This document shows positions 34,132 to 44,277 of a DNA stretch of 64,000 nucleotides, in pieces (the first letter of the stretch is position 1; each line of letters opens with the position of its first letter). Under the pieces are notes generated by a model that saw only the letters and a program-made list of their open reading frames with translations, did no database searches and was not told where the DNA came from. The DNA comes from Streptomyces sp. 549 (GTDB lineage Bacteria > Actinomycetota > Actinomycetes > Streptomycetales > Streptomycetaceae), in NCBI RefSeq assembly GCF_030124175.1, contig NZ_JASKMT010000003.1:62001-126000 (forward strand), written 5' to 3'. The position numbers and the translations under genes were made by a program.

Positions 34132-35094
34132 TCAGGCCAGGAGTCGGCCGCGGCGGCTGAGCAGGAACCGCTTGAAGGCGGCCACGGGCGGGGTGTCGGG
34201 GTGGCCGTCGAGCCAGGCGACGCCGATCTCCCGGGCGGCTCTCGGCGCCGTGACCGCCAGCTCCCGCACGCCGGGCCGGGGCACCGTGGGCGGCGGCAGC
34301 AGTGCCACACCGAGACCGGCGGCGACCAGGCCGCGCAGCGTCTCGGACTCCTCGCCCTCGAAGGCGATCCGCGGCCGGAAGCCGGCTTCGGCGCACAGCG
34401 CGTCGAAGATGCGCCGCATGCCGTAGCCGGGTTCCAGCGTGATGAACGACTCGTCGCGGGCCTCCGCGAGCCGGACCCGTTTGCGCCCGGCCAGCCGGTG
34501 GTCGTCGGGCACCACCAGCCGCAGCCGCTGCTCGTCCAGCCGCCGCACCACCAGGTCGGGGGCGTCCGGCACCGGCGAGATCAGGCACAGGTCCAGGTCG
34601 CCGGCGCGCAGCCGCTCCAGCATCGCCTCGCCGTAGTTCTGCACGAGCGAGAAGCGGATCCGGGGATGGTCGGCGCGGAAGGTGCGGATGAGTTCCGGCA
34701 CGGTCTCCGAGCCGAGCGTGTGCAGGAAGCCGAAGGCCACCTTGCCGGTGGCCGGGTCCGCGTCGGAGCGGACGGCCTCCGCGGCCTGCTCGACGGAGGC
34801 GAGCGCGGGCTCCACGGAGTTCAGGAACGCCCGCCCCGCCGCGGTGAGCGAGACCGTCCGGCCGTGCCGGGCGAACAGCGCGACGCCGAGGTCCGCTTCC
34901 AGCCTGGCCATGGACCGGCTGAGCGTGGACTGCGGTACGGCCAACTCCCGGGCGGCCCGGGTGACGTGCTCGTGGCGGGCCACGGCGACGAACTGGGCCA
35001 GCCGCGGGGTGAGCGTCGCTGCCCAGGAACCGGCGTCGATGTCCGCTGTGCGTGGTGTTGCCGCGATGTCTTTTTCGTTTCCTGACGGTGACAC
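34132..35094 (-). CDS. LysR-family transcriptional regulator
   Basis: 320 residues. N-terminal winged helix-turn-helix at about residues 30-90: LAQFVAVARHEHVTRAARELAVPQSTLSRSMARLEADLGVALFARHG. The effector-binding domain follows, with FGFLHTLGSETVPELI, LISPVPDAPDLVVRRL and ESFITLEPGYGMRRIFDALCAEAG. Divergent from the MFS transporter gene (35187); the shared 92 bases hold several inverted repeats, so it probably regulates the transporter. The MFS profile and neighbouring regulator fit drug or metabolite efflux. Confidence 0.92.
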   Translation of the reverse strand: MSPSGNEKDIAATPRTADIDAGSWAATLTPRLAQFVAVARHEHVTRAARELAVPQSTLSRSMARLEADLGVALFARHGRTVSLTAAGRAFLNSVEPALASVEQAAEAVRSDADPATGKVAFGFLHTLGSETVPELIRTFRADHPRIRFSLVQNYGEAMLERLRAGDLDLCLISPVPDAPDLVVRRLDEQRLRLVVPDDHRLAGRKRVRLAEARDESFITLEPGYGMRRIFDALCAEAGFRPRIAFEGEESETLRGLVAAGLGVALLPPPTVPRPGVRELAVTAPRAAREIGVAWLDGHPDTPPVAAFKRFLLSRRGRLLA

Positions 35095-35115
35095 AGCACC
35101 CCCTCACCTGGCTTC

Positions 35116-35129
35116 ATGCACCACTGCAT
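35116..35129. promoter_or_regulatory. ATGCA-N4-TGCAT inverted repeat, LysR/MFS intergenic region
   Basis: Inverted repeat of the type LysR regulators use, in the 92 bases between the divergent regulator and transporter genes. A related TGC-N7-GCA repeat follows around 35147-35159. Confidence 0.5.
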
Positions 35130-35162
35130 CAGTATCTGCGAGTTTGTGCATTGGACGCATCA

Positions 35163-35174
35163 GAGTCGCGACTC
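35163..35174. promoter_or_regulatory. Palindrome GAGTCGCGACTC next to the MFS -10 box
   Basis: Perfect 12-bp palindrome immediately before TACCTT (35175-35180), the putative -10 of the leaderless transporter gene (ATG 35187). It lies where a repressor or activator would meet RNA polymerase. Confidence 0.5.
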
Positions 35175-35186
35175 TACCTTCGAACC

Positions 35187-36458
35187 ATGCCTTCCGTTGA
35201 TACCGGGGCACCCGCCACCGTGGGTGCCTCCGCTCCGCCGTTCCCCGCCCCCGGCAACCGCCGGATCAATCTCGCGCTGTTCGCCGTGGGCCTGGCCACC
35301 TTCGCGCTGCTGTTCTCCACCCAGGCGCTGCTGCCCGCGCTGTCCGCCGACTTCGGCGTGACTCCCGGGCAGGCCAGTTGGACGGTGTCGGCGGCCACGC
35401 TCGCCCTCGCGGTGTGCGTGCTGCCGCTGAGCATGCTCTCCGAGCGGTTCGGCCGGCGGCGGCTGATGACGGTGTCGGTGGCGGTCGCGGTGGGAATCGC
35501 GCTGGTGCTGCCCCTGGCTCCGAACCTCACCACGCTGATCGTGCTGCGCGCGGTGCAGGGCGCGGCGATCGCGGGCATCCCGGCGTCGGCTATGGCGTAC
35601 CTGTCGGAGGAGCTGCGGCCGAGCGCACTGGTCGGCGCGATCGGCCTGTTCGTGGCGGGCAACAGCGTCGGCGGCATGACCGGGCGCATCCTCACCGGCT
35701 GGGTCGCGGACGGCTGGGGGTGGCGGACGGCGCTGCTGGCGGTGGCGCTGCTCGCGCTGCTGGGCGCGGTGGTCTTCCGTCTACTGGCTCCCCGGGCCCA
35801 CAACTTCACCCCCGCGCCGCTCGCCCCGCGCGCGCTGGTGCGCACCGTGCGCGGCCACCTGGGCGATGCGCTGCTGCGCCGGCTCTACGCCATCGGCATG
35901 CTGTTCATGGTGGTCTTCGGCGCGGTGTACACCGTGGTCGGCTACCGGCTCGTGCAGGAGCCGTTCTCGCTGTCGCAGGGCGTGGTCGGTTCCGTCTTCG
36001 TCATCTACCTCGTCGGTACCGCCTCGTCGGCGGCGGCAGGGCGGATCGTGGGCCGCCTCGGCCGGCGCGGCACGCTCTACCTGGCGATCGGCACCACCGC
36101 GGCCGGGCTGGCACTGAGCCTGGTGGAGAGCCTGACGGCGGTCCTGGCAGGCCTGGTACTCATCACGGCGGGCTTCTTCGCCGGGCACGCCACCGCCTCG
36201 TCCTCGGTGAGCCGCAGCGTCAGTTCCGGCCGGGCGCAGGCCTCGGCGCTGTACCAGATGGCCTACTACCTGGGCAGTTCGCTGGGCGGCACGGTCGGCG
36301 CGCTCGCCTTCCACGCCGCCGGCTGGCACGCGACGGTGCTGATGGCGCTGGCCGCCCTGGCCGCCGCGGGCGGCATCACGGTCTACGCGACCCGCCGCGC
36401 CGTCGTCGAGCGCCGCCAGGCCGCCGCCGCGGCCACCGTCACCGCCGCCCCGGCCTGA
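35187..36458 (+). CDS. MFS transporter
   Basis: 423 residues with 12 hydrophobic segments. The conserved loop between TM2 and TM3 is SERFGRRRLMTV (motif A), and TM4/5 region has VGAIGLFVAGNSVGGMTGRI. The topology and lack of a large central loop fit the 12-TM YnfM/drug-efflux type. ATG 35187 lies six bases after TACCTT, a leaderless start. The divergent LysR gene is its likely regulator. A clear hairpin terminator follows at 36515-36540. Confidence 0.92.
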   Translation: MPSVDTGAPATVGASAPPFPAPGNRRINLALFAVGLATFALLFSTQALLPALSADFGVTPGQASWTVSAATLALAVCVLPLSMLSERFGRRRLMTVSVAVAVGIALVLPLAPNLTTLIVLRAVQGAAIAGIPASAMAYLSEELRPSALVGAIGLFVAGNSVGGMTGRILTGWVADGWGWRTALLAVALLALLGAVVFRLLAPRAHNFTPAPLAPRALVRTVRGHLGDALLRRLYAIGMLFMVVFGAVYTVVGYRLVQEPFSLSQGVVGSVFVIYLVGTASSAAAGRIVGRLGRRGTLYLAIGTTAAGLALSLVESLTAVLAGLVLITAGFFAGHATASSSVSRSVSSGRAQASALYQMAYYLGSSLGGTVGALAFHAAGWHATVLMALAALAAAGGITVYATRRAVVERRQAAAAATVTAAPA

Positions 36459-36514
36459 CACGCGGACCGGCCGCCCGCCCCCGGTGGGGGGGAACGGCCC
36501 GCGGAAACAGCAAA

Positions 36515-36540
36515 GGCAAGGAGGTCACCGCCTCCTTGCC
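36515..36540 (+). terminator. Terminator of the MFS gene
   Basis: Perfect 10-bp stem GGCAAGGAGG/CCTCCTTGCC with a 6-base loop. Confidence 0.85.
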
Positions 36541-36563
36541 ACTCTCAAGGTATAGCCGACCGG

Positions 36564-36582
36564 GGGGCTTGCCGCAAGGCCC
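36564..36582. promoter_or_regulatory. RAE-like (rifamycin-associated) element upstream of rox
   Basis: GGGGCTTGCCGCAAGGCCC, a 19-bp imperfect inverted repeat. It agrees with my recollection of the rifamycin-associated element found upstream of rifamycin-inactivating genes in actinomycetes (rox, rph, arr, rgt). It overlaps the expected -35 of the CAGAAT promoter. Confidence 0.75.
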
Positions 36583-36672
36583 GGGGTGTGCCGCAGAATC
36601 GCCACTCGAAGCCGGAACCTGCGGATTTCAGCGGTTCGCCGGGTGCGTGTGCTTCTGTCGCTCCACGGATGA

Positions 36673-38238
<1,566 letters not shown>

Positions 38239-38244
38239 GCGTGC

Positions 38245-38278
38245 GGCCCGCCGCCGCTGCGCGGTGCGGCGGCGGGCC
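38245..38278. terminator. Bidirectional terminator rox/deoA
   Basis: Perfect 13-bp G/C stem (GGCCCGCCGCCGC and complement) with an 8-base loop between the convergent rox and deoA genes. Confidence 0.8.
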
Positions 38279-38293
38279 CGGGACCGGGCCGGA

Positions 38294-39562
38294 TCAGGCG
38301 ATGCGGCTGAGCACGATCGGCCGGTCGGTGTGCTCACCGCCGACGTCCACCGCGTCGTCGAGCGCGGAGAGCGCGTACGGGAACGCCTCGGGAGTGTCGG
38401 TGTGCAGGGTCATCAGCGGCTGGCCCTCGCGTACCTCGTCGCCGGGCTTCGCGTGCAGCTCGACGCCCGCGCCCGCCTGCACCGGGTCCTCCTTGCGCGC
38501 CCGGCCCGCGCCGAGCCGCCACGCGGCGACCCCCACGGCATAGGCGTCGAGGCGGCTCAGCACGCCGGACGCGGGGGCGGTGACCACGTGCTGCTCCCGG
38601 GCCACGGGCAGTTCCGCGTCCGGGTCGCCGCCCTGGGCGGAGATCATGCGGCGCCAGTGGTCCATCGCGGAGCCGTCGGCCAGCGCCTTCGCCGGGTCGG
38701 CGTCGGGCAGGCCCGCCGCGTCGAGCATCTCGCGGGCCAGCGCCAGCGTCAGCTCCACCACGTCGGCCGGGCCGCCGCCGGCGAGCACCTCCACCGACTC
38801 GCGGACCTCCAGCGCGTTGCCCGCGGTCAGACCGAGCGGGGTGGACATGTCGGTGAGCAGCGCGACCGTGCGCACGCCGTGGTCGGTGCCCAGGCCGACC
38901 ATGGTGCTGGCCAGTTCGCGGGCGTCCTCGACGGTCTTCATGAAGGCGCCCGAGCCGACCTTGACGTCCAGGACGAGGGAGCCGGTGCCCTCGGCGATCT
39001 TCTTGGACATGATGGAGCTGGCGATCAGCGGGATGGCCTCGACGGTGCCGGTGACGTCCCGCAGCGCGTAGAGCTTCTTGTCGGCGGGGGCCAGGCCGTC
39101 ACCCGCGGCGCAGATCACCGCGCCGACGTCGCGCAGCACGTCCATCATGCGCGCGTTGGACAGCAGCGCCTGCCAGCCGGGGATGGACTCCAGCTTGTCC
39201 AGGGTGCCGCCGGTGTGGCCGAGGCCCCGCCCGGAGAGCTGCGGCACGGCGGCGCCGCAGGCGGCGACCAGCGGGGCGAGCGGCAGGGTGATCTTGTCGC
39301 CGACGCCGCCGGTGGAGTGCTTGTCGGCGGTGGGGCGCGGCAGGGACGAGAAGTCCATGCGCTCGCCGCTGGCGATCATCGCGGCGGTCCAGCGGGCGAT
39401 CTCGGCACGGTCCATGCCGTTCAGCAGGATCGCCATGGCGAGCGCGGACATCTGCTCGTCCGCGACGGCGCCCCGGGTGTAGGCGTCGATGACCCAGTCG
39501 ATCTGCTCGGGGCTGAGCGGCTGCCCGTCGCGCTTCGTGCGGATGACAGAGATCGCGTCCAT
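38294..39562 (-). CDS. deoA: Thymidine phosphorylase (pyrimidine nucleoside phosphorylase)
   Basis: 422 residues. Phosphorolyses thymidine and deoxyuridine (or uridine) to base and deoxyribose-1-phosphate. The family signature is intact: SGRGLGHTGGTLDKLE, with KHSTGGVGDKITLPLAPL before it, and DVKVGSGAFMKT. It is the last gene of the nucleoside ABC operon, 84 bases after cytidine deaminase on the minus strand. Together with cdd it turns imported (deoxy)cytidine to uridine and then to base and sugar phosphate, which deoC can use. Confidence 0.95.
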   Translation of the reverse strand: MDAISVIRTKRDGQPLSPEQIDWVIDAYTRGAVADEQMSALAMAILLNGMDRAEIARWTAAMIASGERMDFSSLPRPTADKHSTGGVGDKITLPLAPLVAACGAAVPQLSGRGLGHTGGTLDKLESIPGWQALLSNARMMDVLRDVGAVICAAGDGLAPADKKLYALRDVTGTVEAIPLIASSIMSKKIAEGTGSLVLDVKVGSGAFMKTVEDARELASTMVGLGTDHGVRTVALLTDMSTPLGLTAGNALEVRESVEVLAGGGPADVVELTLALAREMLDAAGLPDADPAKALADGSAMDHWRRMISAQGGDPDAELPVAREQHVVTAPASGVLSRLDAYAVGVAAWRLGAGRARKEDPVQAGAGVELHAKPGDEVREGQPLMTLHTDTPEAFPYALSALDDAVDVGGEHTDRPIVLSRIA

Positions 39563-39646
39563 GTGGTGCTCCTTGCGTGTCGAGCGGAATGCGGGCGGGC
39601 CCGGCCGGGTCCGTGCGGGGACTGTTCCGGCCGGGCCCGGCGGGGC

Positions 39647-40054
39647 TCAGCGGTTGGCGAGGTCCTCGGGGCCGAACGCGTCGGGGAGGAGTTCGGCCAT
39701 CGGGCGCACACCGTGTGCGGTGTCCACCAGCAGGTCGGGCCCGCCGTGCTCCCACAGCAGCTGGCGGCAGCGTCCGCACGGCATCAGCAGGTCGCCGTTG
39801 CGGTCGCAGCAGCTGAAGTGGGTGAGCCTGCCGCCGCCGGTGGCGACGAGTTCGGAGACGAGCCCGCACTCGGCGCACAGCGCGACCCCGTACGCGGCGT
39901 TCTCCACGTTGCAGCCGCTGACCGTCCGGCCGTCGTCGACCAGGGCGGCGGCTCCGACGGGGAACCCGGAGTAGGGGGCGTAGGCCCGGGCCATCGCGGC
40001 CCGGGCCTGCCGCCGCAGGCCCTCGAACGGCGAGCCCTCGGGCACGGCCGTCAC
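39647..40054 (-). CDS. cdd: Cytidine deaminase
   Basis: 135 residues, the short tetrameric form. Deaminates cytidine and deoxycytidine. Zinc ligands and catalytic Glu are present in GVALCAECG (Cys, Glu) and MPCGRCRQ (two Cys), with the substrate-binding NVENAAYG before them. GTG 40054 overlaps the stop codon of the upstream permease as GTGA, so the pair is translationally coupled. It sits between the ABC permease and thymidine phosphorylase, a direct import-to-salvage arrangement. Confidence 0.95.
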   Translation of the reverse strand: MTAVPEGSPFEGLRRQARAAMARAYAPYSGFPVGAAALVDDGRTVSGCNVENAAYGVALCAECGLVSELVATGGGRLTHFSCCDRNGDLLMPCGRCRQLLWEHGGPDLLVDTAHGVRPMAELLPDAFGPEDLANR

Positions 40055-41310
40055 TTGCCCTCGCCCTTGCGGTAGGGCTTGCCGTTGGCCTTGGGCATGC
40101 GCAGCCGCTGGGCGGACAGCGCGAGCACCAGCAGCGTCGCGACGTAGGGGGCGGCGCTGACGAACTGGCTGGGGACCTCGTCGACCGCCAGGTACCAGCC
40201 GAACAGGCCCAGGGCGGTGGCGCCCGCGGCCAGACCGGTCAGGTACTTCTTGCGGTAGATCTCCCACGCGCAGGCCAGCACCAGCAGGATGGCCAGGAGC
40301 AGCAGCAGGGCGTGCACGTTCTGCCCGCCGCCGCGCAGGTTGAGGCTGTCGGCGTAGCCGAAGAGGCCGGCACCCAGCGCCATGCCGCCCGGCATCCAGT
40401 TGCCGAAGATCATCGCCGCTAGGCCGATGTAGCCGCGTCCGCCGGTCTGCCCCTCCTGGTAGATGTTCGACGCCACCTCGGCGAGGAACACGCCGCCGAG
40501 CCCGGCGAAGCCACCGGAGATGACCACCGCGAGGTACTTGTAGCGGTAGACGTTGACGCCCAGGGACTCGGCGGCGATCGGGTTCTCGCCGCAGGAGCGC
40601 AGGCGCAGGCCGAAGGAGGTGCGCCACAGCACCCACCAGCTGCCCGGCACCAGCAGCAGCGCCACCACGGTCAGCAGCGACAGGTTGGTGGTGAGGCCGC
40701 CGGCGAAGCCCGCCAGGTCGGAGACGAAGAACCAGTGTTTCTGGTTGAGCGTCTGCATGGCGTCGGAGAAGCCCGGCACGGTGATGCGCTCGATGGCCTC
40801 GATGGGCGGCGACTGCTTCACGGTGCCGCCCTCCATCTCGGCGAAGGTGAAGCTGGCCAGGTAGCGGGTGACGCCCACGGCGAGCACGTTGATGGCCACA
40901 CCGGACACGATGTGGTTGACGCCGAAGCCGACGGTGGCGATGGCGTGGATGAGGCCGCCGAGCGCGCCGCCGAGGATGCCGAAGATGACTCCGGTCCACG
41001 GGCCCCACTGCACACCGGCGTAGGCGCCGAACCAGGTGCCGAGGATCATCATGCCCTCGAGGCCGATGTTGATGACGCCGGCGCGTTCGGCCCACAGGCC
41101 GCCGAGGCCGGCGAGGCCGATCGGCACGGCCAGGTGCAGCGCGGTGGAGACCTGGCCGACGGAGGAGATGCCGTTCGCGCCGGTGATGAGGCGCACGACG
41201 GAGAACAGCGCCAGTCCGGCGGCGAGGACGAGCATCCACTCCGCGAGGCTGAGGCGGCGGCGTCCGCCGGGCTTGGGCGCCGTGGCCGGCTTGCTGAGGA
41301 CGGTGCTCAT
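40051..41310 (-). CDS. Nucleoside ABC transporter permease 2
   Basis: About 419 residues, branched-chain/nucleoside permease family (BPD_transp_2). Around ten hydrophobic helices; conserved segments AGVINIGLEGMMILGTWFGAY and FGLRLRSCGENPIAAESLGVN, the coupling region, and YKYLAVVISGGFAGLGGVFL. Start ATG 41310 overlaps the stop of the upstream permease as ATGA, and the AAGGAGG inside that gene's end serves as its ribosome site. Partner of the permease 41307-42422, the ATPase 42419-44071 and probably the BmpA lipoprotein. Confidence 0.93.
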   Translation of the reverse strand: MSTVLSKPATAPKPGGRRRLSLAEWMLVLAAGLALFSVVRLITGANGISSVGQVSTALHLAVPIGLAGLGGLWAERAGVINIGLEGMMILGTWFGAYAGVQWGPWTGVIFGILGGALGGLIHAIATVGFGVNHIVSGVAINVLAVGVTRYLASFTFAEMEGGTVKQSPPIEAIERITVPGFSDAMQTLNQKHWFFVSDLAGFAGGLTTNLSLLTVVALLLVPGSWWVLWRTSFGLRLRSCGENPIAAESLGVNVYRYKYLAVVISGGFAGLGGVFLAEVASNIYQEGQTGGRGYIGLAAMIFGNWMPGGMALGAGLFGYADSLNLRGGGQNVHALLLLLAILLVLACAWEIYRKKYLTGLAAGATALGLFGWYLAVDEVPSQFVSAAPYVATLLVLALSAQRLRMPKANGKPYRKGEGK

Positions 41311-42422
41311 GCCGAGGCCTCCTTGGCGGTGTGCGGGCCGTTCCCCGCGGCGGCTGCCAGTTCCTCGCCGACCTTCTGCTGCTGGCGGCGCAGGCCGTAG
41401 CGGCGTACGGACTCGTAGCTGACGACGACGGCGATCACGATCAGGCCCTGCATGATCGTCGCGATCTCCTTCTCGTAGCCGTTGTAGTCGAGCGTGGCCG
41501 ACGCCTTGTCGAGGAAGGCGATGAGCAGCGCGCCGAGCGCGATCCCGATCGGGTGGTTGCGGCCCAGCAGGGCGATGGTGATGCCGGTGAATCCCACGCC
41601 GGCGGGGAAGTCGAGGCTGTAGGTGTGGGAGTCGCCGAGCAGGACGGGCATGCCGGCCAGGCCGGCGATGCCGCCGGAGATGACCATGCTGGCGAGGACC
41701 ATCCTCTTGGCGTCGACACCGCTGGCGGCTGCCGCGCTCTGGCTGGCGCCGGTGGCGCGCAGGTCGAAGCCGAAGCGGGTGCGGCCGAGCACCAGCCAGT
41801 AGACGAGGCCGCACAGCGCGGCGACGACGATGAAGCCGTAGATCTCGCCGGCCTCGCCCATGTCGAAGCTGGGGAACCAGCCGGACTCGGGGATGGCGCC
41901 GGTGTTGAGGTTGTTGCCGCGCTGCTGGCCGAACTGCGCCGGCAGGATCAGGTAGGCGATCAGGCTGGTCGCGATGGCGTTCAGCATGATCGTGGAGACG
42001 ACCTCGCTGACGCCGCGGGTGGTCTTCAGGATGCCCGCGATGCCGGCCCAGAACGCGCCGACGAGCATCGCCACGGCGAGGATCAGCAGCACGTGCAGCG
42101 GGGCGGGCAGGCTGACGGACGCACCGACCAGCGCGGCGGCCATCGCCGCCAGGCGGTACTGGCCGTCGACGCCGATGTTGAACAGGTTCATCCGGAAGCC
42201 GACCGCCACGGCCAGCGCGGCCAGGTAGTAGGTGGTGGCCTGGTTGATGATGAGCACCTGGATGTCGGCGTTGGCCGCGTACTCGATCATCAGCAGGTAC
42301 GGCTCGACCGGGTTGCGCCCGGTCAGCAGCAGTACGGCGGAGGTGAGCAGCACGGCGACGCCGATGGCGAGGACCGGTCCGGCGGCTGCCAGGATGATGC
42401 GGTCCTTGTCGAACTTCTTCAT
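41307..42422 (-). CDS. Nucleoside ABC transporter permease 1
   Basis: 371 residues, BPD_transp_2 family. Helices at the N terminus (IILAAAGPVLAIGVAVLLTSAVLLL), conserved FRMNLFNIGVDGQYRLAAMAAALVG, the EAA-like segment TRFGFDLRATGASQSAAAASGVDAKRMV, and SGGIAGLAGMPVLLG. ATG 42422 overlaps the ATPase stop codon by four bases. Forms the membrane pore with the second permease. Confidence 0.93.
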   Translation of the reverse strand: MKKFDKDRIILAAAGPVLAIGVAVLLTSAVLLLTGRNPVEPYLLMIEYAANADIQVLIINQATTYYLAALAVAVGFRMNLFNIGVDGQYRLAAMAAALVGASVSLPAPLHVLLILAVAMLVGAFWAGIAGILKTTRGVSEVVSTIMLNAIATSLIAYLILPAQFGQQRGNNLNTGAIPESGWFPSFDMGEAGEIYGFIVVAALCGLVYWLVLGRTRFGFDLRATGASQSAAAASGVDAKRMVLASMVISGGIAGLAGMPVLLGDSHTYSLDFPAGVGFTGITIALLGRNHPIGIALGALLIAFLDKASATLDYNGYEKEIATIMQGLIVIAVVVSYESVRRYGLRRQQQKVGEELAAAAGNGPHTAKEASA

Positions 42423-44071
42423 CGTTCCTCTCCCCCGGCGTCCCGCGGGCCCTCGGCCGCGTCGCGGTCGGAAGCTTCCAGGTGGCCGCTGGCGGCACCG
42501 GTCATGGCGGAGCCCAGCTCCTCCGGAGTGATGGTCGCCGGGTCGGCGTCCGCGACGAGCCGGCCGCGGTAGATGACACGCAGCGTGTCGGAGAGGCCGA
42601 TCAGCTCGTCGAGGTCCGCCGAGATCAGCAGCACGGCGAGGCCCTCGCGCCGGGCGTCGCGGATCTGGTCCCAGATCTGCGCCTGCGCCCCGACGTCGAC
42701 ACCCCGGGTGGGGTGCGCGGCGATCAGCAGCCGCGGGTGGTGGCTCATCTCGCGGCCGACGATCAGCTTCTGCTGGTTGCCGCCGGACAGTGACGCCGCG
42801 GTGACCTCGATGCCGGGCGTGCGCACGTCGTACTCGCGCACGATGCGCTCGGTGTCGGCGCGGGCGGCCTTCAGGTCGAGCCAGACGCCGCGGCTGTTGG
42901 GCGCCTCGCTGACGTGGCCGAGGATGCGGTTCTCCCACAGCGGCGCTTCCAGCAGCAGGCCGTGCCGGTGGCGGTCCTCGGGGATGTAGCCGACGCCGCC
43001 CTCGCGGCGCCTGCGGGTGGCCCAGCGCGTGATGTCCTGGCCGCCCAGCTCGATGAGGCCGCCGTCCAGGGGACGGGTGCCGATGAGTGCGTCGATGAGT
43101 TCCGTCTGGCCGTTGCCCTCGACGCCCGCCAGGCCCAGCACCTCGCCCTCGTGGATGGTGAAGCCGATGCCGTCCAGCAGCTTGCGGTGGCCGTGCGCGG
43201 CGTCGTCCGTGAGGGTGAGGTCCTCCACCCGCAGCATCGGCCTGGTGGTGACCGTGGACTCGCGGGTCTCGGGAGAGGGCAGTTCGCTGCCGACCATCAG
43301 CTCGGCGAGCTGCCTGGTGGTCACCTCGGAGGGCTGGACCGAGGCGACGGTGGTGCCCCGGCGGATGACGGTGATCTCGTCGGCGACCGACAGCACCTCG
43401 CCCAGCTTGTGCGAGATGAAGATGACGGTGAGGCCCTCGGCCTTGAGTTCGCGCAGGTTGGCGAAGAGTGCGTCCACCTCCTGCGGGACCAGGACGGCCG
43501 TCGGCTCGTCGAGGATCAGGGTGCGCGCGCCCCGGTAGAGGACCTTGAGGATCTCCACCCGCTGGCGGTCGGCGACGCCGAGGTCCTCCACGAGCACGTC
43601 CGGCCTGATGCCCAGGCCGTAGGACTGCGAGATCTCGTTGATCCGGTCGCGGGCGCCGGACCCGATGCCGTGCAGCTTCTCGCTGCCGAGAACGGTGTTC
43701 TCCAGCACGGTCAGGTTGTCGGCCAGCATGAAGTGCTGGTGCACCATGCCGATGCCCTGTGCGATGGCGTCGCCCGGGCTGCCGAAGGCGACCGGCTCGC
43801 CCTGGACGCTGATGGTGCCCTCGTCCGGCTTCTGCATGCCGTAGAGGATCTTCATCAGGGTCGACTTGCCGGCGCCGTTCTCACCGACGATGGCGTGGAC
43901 CGTGCCCGTGCGGACGGACAGGTGGATGTCGTGGTTGGCCACGACTCCGGGAAAACGTTTCGTGATCCCTGCCAGTTCGACGGCTGGCGGGCTGCTGGAG
44001 GCGTTGATGCTGCACTCTCCTCGGGGAATAAGGAGTCGCTCGGGGTTGGTTGCCGCGCTGCCGGGAAACAC
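42419..44071 (-). CDS. Nucleoside ABC transporter ATPase (two ABC domains)
   Basis: Up to 550 residues with two ABC cassettes: N-terminal Walker A GENGAGKSTL and an Asp-Glu Walker B in LILDEPTAVL, and a C-terminal cassette with GVEGNGQTELI, SLSGGNQQKLIVGREM and LLIAAHPTRG in which the second Walker B is degenerate. This RbsA/XylG/BmpD-like order belongs to sugar and nucleoside importers. The only standard in-frame start is GTG 44071, which lacks a ribosome site; GAGGAGAG sits at ideal distance before an ATC codon (44008-44006, Ile-Asn-Ala), which may be the true start. The CTACGCGCGTAG operator and -10 TAGCGT lie upstream, with a leader of 47 or about 110 bases. Confidence 0.93.
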   Translation of the reverse strand: MFPGSAATNPERLLIPRGECSINASSSPPAVELAGITKRFPGVVANHDIHLSVRTGTVHAIVGENGAGKSTLMKILYGMQKPDEGTISVQGEPVAFGSPGDAIAQGIGMVHQHFMLADNLTVLENTVLGSEKLHGIGSGARDRINEISQSYGLGIRPDVLVEDLGVADRQRVEILKVLYRGARTLILDEPTAVLVPQEVDALFANLRELKAEGLTVIFISHKLGEVLSVADEITVIRRGTTVASVQPSEVTTRQLAELMVGSELPSPETRESTVTTRPMLRVEDLTLTDDAAHGHRKLLDGIGFTIHEGEVLGLAGVEGNGQTELIDALIGTRPLDGGLIELGGQDITRWATRRRREGGVGYIPEDRHRHGLLLEAPLWENRILGHVSEAPNSRGVWLDLKAARADTERIVREYDVRTPGIEVTAASLSGGNQQKLIVGREMSHHPRLLIAAHPTRGVDVGAQAQIWDQIRDARREGLAVLLISADLDELIGLSDTLRVIYRGRLVADADPATITPEELGSAMTGAASGHLEASDRDAAEGPRDAGGEER

Positions 44072-44151
44072 CGGTAAGACGCCGGGAAGCTGCCGGAAGC
44101 TGCCGGGAACCCAGGTGGGCGAGGGTTGACGCTACCGTGCCGGGACTCGCG

Positions 44152-44163
44152 CTACGCGCGTAG
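44152..44163. promoter_or_regulatory. CTACGCGCGTAG operator, ABC-cdd-deoA operon promoter
   Basis: Perfect palindrome 17 bases upstream of the minus-strand -10 TAGCGT (44134-44129). It lies exactly where the -35 hexamer should be. Confidence 0.75.
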
Positions 44164-44239
44164 AGCGCGGGGCCGGATACCGGCCCGCCCGGGAGAGGTG
44201 GGGTACCCCTCCCGGGACGGGCCGGAGGTTGCCGCCGCT

Positions 44240-44262
44240 GCCCGGCCGGCGGCCGGCCGGGC
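44240..44262 (-). terminator. Terminator of bmpA
   Basis: GCCCGGCCGGC and its complement around one base; in practice a stem of about 9 bp with a short loop, 16 bases beyond the bmpA stop. Confidence 0.7.
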
Positions 44263-44277
44263 GGCGACCGCGGGACG

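Noticed and set aside
33935..35107. Reading the spore-photolyase-like gene as a 795-codon protein starting at 35107
   Set aside because: The additional N-terminal half is the shadow of the LysR gene in another frame; ATG 33934 has GGAG upstream and begins near the conserved region.
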